From NCBI GenBank assembly GCA_002381695.1, contig DFXM01000009.1, forward strand, positions 80,307 to 103,898: a DNA stretch of 23,592 bases, in the 5' to 3' direction. The stretch is from Clostridium sp. UBA4108 (GTDB lineage: Bacteria > Bacillota > Clostridia > Clostridiales > Clostridiaceae). The translations under genes were made by a program, and so were the position numbers. The notes below the pieces were generated by a model. The model was not told where the DNA came from. It made no database searches and saw only the letters and a program-made list of their open reading frames with translations. Every line of letters starts with the position of its first letter. Positions within the stretch are counted from its first letter, which is position 1. Of this stretch, positions 21,588 to 23,592 are shown piece by piece.

Positions 21588-21698
21588 CCCACCTGTGAAT
21601 AGACGAGAAATAAGGCGAAAGACTAAGCGCTGATAGTATAGTTGTTTATAACTATAGCTAGGGATATCAAGGATTTTTATTATTGACTTTAGGCGGGT
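21588..21698 (+). ncRNA. Candidate structured leader upstream of the kdpB fragment
   Basis: ACCCACCT near 21588 can pair with AGGCGGGT at 21690-21698 (one mismatch) to close a roughly 110-nt domain. The domain contains a perfect inner hairpin TATAGTT / AACTATA and a purine-rich GGCGAAAG loop. It matches none of the common riboswitch consensus sequences I know, including ydaO-type c-di-AMP and M-box. The rest of 21512-21828 shows only the palindrome AGAGGCCTCT (21708-21717) and no gene. Confidence 0.3.
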
Positions 21699-21828
21699 TT
21701 TCAAAATAGAGGCCTCTAGTATTATAATGAATTATATAGTAATGCAAGGATGTGTTTAATTAGTTTCTATAATTTTATCTTTGATAAATATTTAAACTCA
21801 ATTAAATGTTTTAGAAGGAGTAATATGA

Positions 21829-22401
21829 ATGAAAGAAAAAAATACCCAGACTTTAAGTAGACAGACTTTAAATAGAGCGGTTAAAGAGGCCTTTAGAAGT
21901 CTTAATCCCAAAGTGATGAAAAAAAAACCAATTATGTTTATTCTAGAGATAGGATTTATTGCAACACTAGCTCTATCACTTGGTTCAATAGTATCTAACA
22001 AATGGAAAAATAGCCAAGGAACGTATATTTCTATAATAAGTATTATTCTGTTAGTAATTTTAATAGGAGTAAATTTTATAGAGGAGATAGAGAAGAGAAG
22101 AAACATTATCGAGGGACAAGCTTTAAAAAATATTGGAAGAGATATTAAAGCAAAGGTTATAAGCAAACATGGAAAAATAAAAATAGTTAGAGCTATAGAT
22201 CTAAGAAGAGGAGATATAGTATTAGTGGAAATAGGTCATCTAATACCTGGTGATGGAGTTGTCATAGAAGGAATTGCATTAGTAGATGAATCGGCTATAA
22301 CTGGTGAATCAGCTCCAGTTCTGAAAGAAGAGGGAGTGGATGAAGTTATAGGAGGAAGTAAAGTTATAAGTGATTGGATAAAGGTAAAGATAGCTTCATA
22401 A
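21829..22401 (+). pseudogene. kdpB: KdpB N-terminal fragment (potassium-transporting ATPase subunit B)
   Basis: A 190-aa frame with AAGGAG 8 nt before the ATG. It covers only the start of KdpB (normally about 680-690 residues): AFRSLNPKVMKKKPIMFILE (21-40), two membrane helices (about 38-53 and 66-83), and the actuator domain with GDIVLVEIGHLIPGDG (128-143) and an intact DESAITGESAPV (153-164). It stops after SDWIKVKIAS, where KdpB normally continues with NPGETFLDRM and then the phosphorylation domain. The AEGRGKAQ region is also diverged (EKRRNIIEGQ). kdpA and kdpC are absent. It cannot pump K+; it is a decaying remnant or, less likely, a retained actuator-only protein. Confidence 0.85.
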
Positions 22402-22434
22402 AGCTAATAAATATAGAGTAATAGAAGAGTTTTT

Positions 22435-22469
22435 AAAAGACCTAGGTAAAGAATTTACCTAGGTCTTTT
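22435..22469. terminator. Bidirectional terminator with 16-bp perfect stem
   Basis: AAAAGACCTAGGTAAA-GAA-TTTACCTAGGTCTTTT lies between the kdpB fragment (plus) and the convergent regulator gene (minus). A/T ends give T-runs in both directions. The stem encodes the last residues and stop codon of the regulator. Confidence 0.92.
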
Positions 22470-23407
22470 AAATCATATCCTCCAAGTCCAGAAATTTCAT
22501 TTCTTAATTCTACAGACTTTATTATAGCTATAATTTTTCTAAACACAGGATTAGTTAAGTCCTGTTGTTTTATAACTAAATCATAGCGCTCCACTTGAAG
22601 GGGAACAAAATCTATATTGGTGACTTGAAGGGCGGTTTTTTCATTGCCAATACCTACATCTCCATCACCTCTAGCAACTGCACTAGCAACGGAGAGGTGG
22701 GATAATTCCTCTCTTTCATATCCGTTTATTTCCCTTGGATTTAGATTTAACACTCTAAGTTTTTCATCTAGAAGGATTCTTACGCCACAACCTTTTTCAC
22801 GATTGATAAAAGAAATATTTCCCCGGGTTAAATCTTGAAAACAGGTTAAGTTTTTAGGGTTTCCTGATTTCACATAGAAACCTAATTTTCTATAGGCCAG
22901 ATTAATAAGGGTACAAGGAACCCCTGGGACTAAAGTCCTTATATAGGGCAAGTTATATTCATCACTGTCTCCATACCAAAGGTGAGTGGAAGCTATGGAA
23001 ATCCTGCCATTATAAAATTCATATAGTCCATTATAGCTTCCTATATAGGAACGTAGTATGGAAACTCCTTCAATACTATTTTCTATATGTCTAGCTAATA
23101 TATCTAAAATAACATCCTGTCCAGAGATGATGATTTTATCTTTGTTATTATCAATAGTCTTCAATAAGTTGGTGGGCTTATTTTCGGTGTTATGATTGTA
23201 TGAGTCATTATTTACCCCTTGTAAGGAGACCTTAGTAGTCTTTTGAGCATTGATGTAGTTTTCTACATCCACTACATCAATTCTGAGCTTTTTACCAATC
23301 TTATAGGCTGGAAGCTCTCCTCTTTTTATAAGCTCGTACACTGTATTTTTAGTTATTTTAAGTAACTCCGATACCTCTAATGGTGTTAAAGATGATAAAC
23401 CGCCCAT
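22442..23407 (-). CDS. Excisionase-type HTH regulator with substrate-binding (PBP-like) domain
   Basis: A 321-aa protein from the ATG at 23407, which has AGGGGG 7-8 nt upstream; in-frame codons farther upstream lack such a site. The N-terminal MerR/excisionase-type HTH (about 5-55) reads TPLEVSELLKITKNTVYELI and KIGKKLRIDVVDVENYI. After a linker of about 40 polar residues, a periplasmic-binding-protein-like domain (about 95-320, PF12727-type) follows with NREKGCGVRILLDEKL and VARGDGDVGIGNEKTA. Such proteins are thought to sense oxyanions such as molybdate or tungstate, or similar ligands, and often sit beside ABC transporter genes; none is visible here. It is convergent with the kdpB fragment. 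Confidence 0.85.
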   Translation of the reverse strand: MGGLSSLTPLEVSELLKITKNTVYELIKRGELPAYKIGKKLRIDVVDVENYINAQKTTKVSLQGVNNDSYNHNTENKPTNLLKTIDNNKDKIIISGQDVILDILARHIENSIEGVSILRSYIGSYNGLYEFYNGRISIASTHLWYGDSDEYNLPYIRTLVPGVPCTLINLAYRKLGFYVKSGNPKNLTCFQDLTRGNISFINREKGCGVRILLDEKLRVLNLNPREINGYEREELSHLSVASAVARGDGDVGIGNEKTALQVTNIDFVPLQVERYDLVIKQQDLTNPVFRKIIAIIKSVELRNEISGLGGYDLKDLGKFFT

Positions 23408-23473
23408 ATACAAACCCCCTAATTGACTATTTATTATATATTCTATCATATTAAGAGAGTGCAATAAACAAAA

Positions 23474-23497
23474 AAAGGAAACTAAATGTCTCCTTTT
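23474..23497 (-). terminator. Terminator of a minus-strand gene lying beyond the window
   Basis: On the minus strand AAAGGAGAC-ATTTA-GTTTCCTTT followed by TTTTGTTTATT. It lies upstream of the regulator gene and would end transcription arriving from outside. Confidence 0.65.
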
Positions 23498-23532
23498 ACA
23501 ACCATTATTTGATGCTTATTCATGTTATTTTT

Positions 23533-23592
23533 AGGCTTTGTTTTAATATATTGTTGATAATGAACTATAGATTATTGCGAAGCAGCTTTGCA
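23533..23592 (+). repeat. Terminal repeat, right copy (IS-end-like)
   Basis: GGCTTTGTTTTAATATATTG then TTGATAATGAACTATAGATT and the hairpin GCGAAGC-A-GCTTTGC (23577-23591). It is the inverted partner of the left-end sequence. Likely the outer tip of an insertion sequence running off the window. Confidence 0.45.

Noticed and set aside
21588..21698. ydaO-type c-di-AMP riboswitch or M-box upstream of the kdpB fragment
   Set aside because: The conserved core words of those classes are not found; only a generic closing stem and hairpin are visible, so I kept it as an unclassified candidate.

Overview
The window is AT-rich DNA with clostridial hallmarks: strong AGGAGG-type ribosome binding sites, sigma-A promoters, DUF1659/DUF2922 small proteins, a small sigma-70 factor, DUF523 and DUF421 proteins, and a PAS protein with a Cys-rich CxxCP motif. 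It most likely comes from Clostridium or a close relative; I cannot name the species.

Layout. (1) 1-3.6 kb, minus strand: a P-type ATPase with several altered catalytic motifs and an unrecognised 170-aa protein made of two tandem repeats. (2) 3.9-5.3 kb: a minus-strand operon of three tiny genes (DUF1659, a 56-aa protein, DUF2922), divergent from a small sigma factor whose stop codon is followed in frame by an acetyltransferase-like remnant. (3) 5.4-15.7 kb: an accessory region of short, mostly single-gene modules: phage-like mini-genes, PhzF-like protein, truncated methyltransferase, P-loop kinase, GC-rich GNAT on the opposite strand, TetR plus zinc-ribbon protein, HAD hydrolase, methyltransferase split by an amber codon, DUF523 protein, DUF421 membrane protein on the opposite strand, and an aminoglycoside-phosphotransferase-like protein. 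The same three intergenic motifs recur between these modules. I call them T (terminator hairpin), M (AGGATGA/AGGACGA motif) and L (a boxA-like TGTTCTTTGAAAA followed by TGAATAATGCGGTATT). (4) 15.7-20 kb: a 160-bp near-perfect palindrome directly upstream of a two-gene c-di-GMP operon. The first protein has an intact GGDEF and a degenerate EAL; the second has a degenerate GGDEF and an intact EAL. (5) 20-23.5 kb: a HlyC/CorC-type CBS membrane protein, a possible structured leader, a KdpB fragment with only the N-terminal quarter, and a minus-strand regulator combining an excisionase-type HTH with a periplasmic-binding-protein-like domain. The two window ends carry related sequences in inverted orientation that look like insertion-sequence termini.

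The main discovery candidate is region 3. It looks like an integron-like array of accessory and resistance-type genes, each with its own promoter and terminator, bordered by homologous repeats, but with no recombinase, transposase or attC sites in the window. The 3' half of L is the reverse complement of the 5' arm of T, so a module is bracketed by inverted repeats. This recalls non-autonomous mobile insertion cassettes, or modules shuffled by homologous recombination. The second candidate is the complementary cyclase/phosphodiesterase pair under a giant hairpin.
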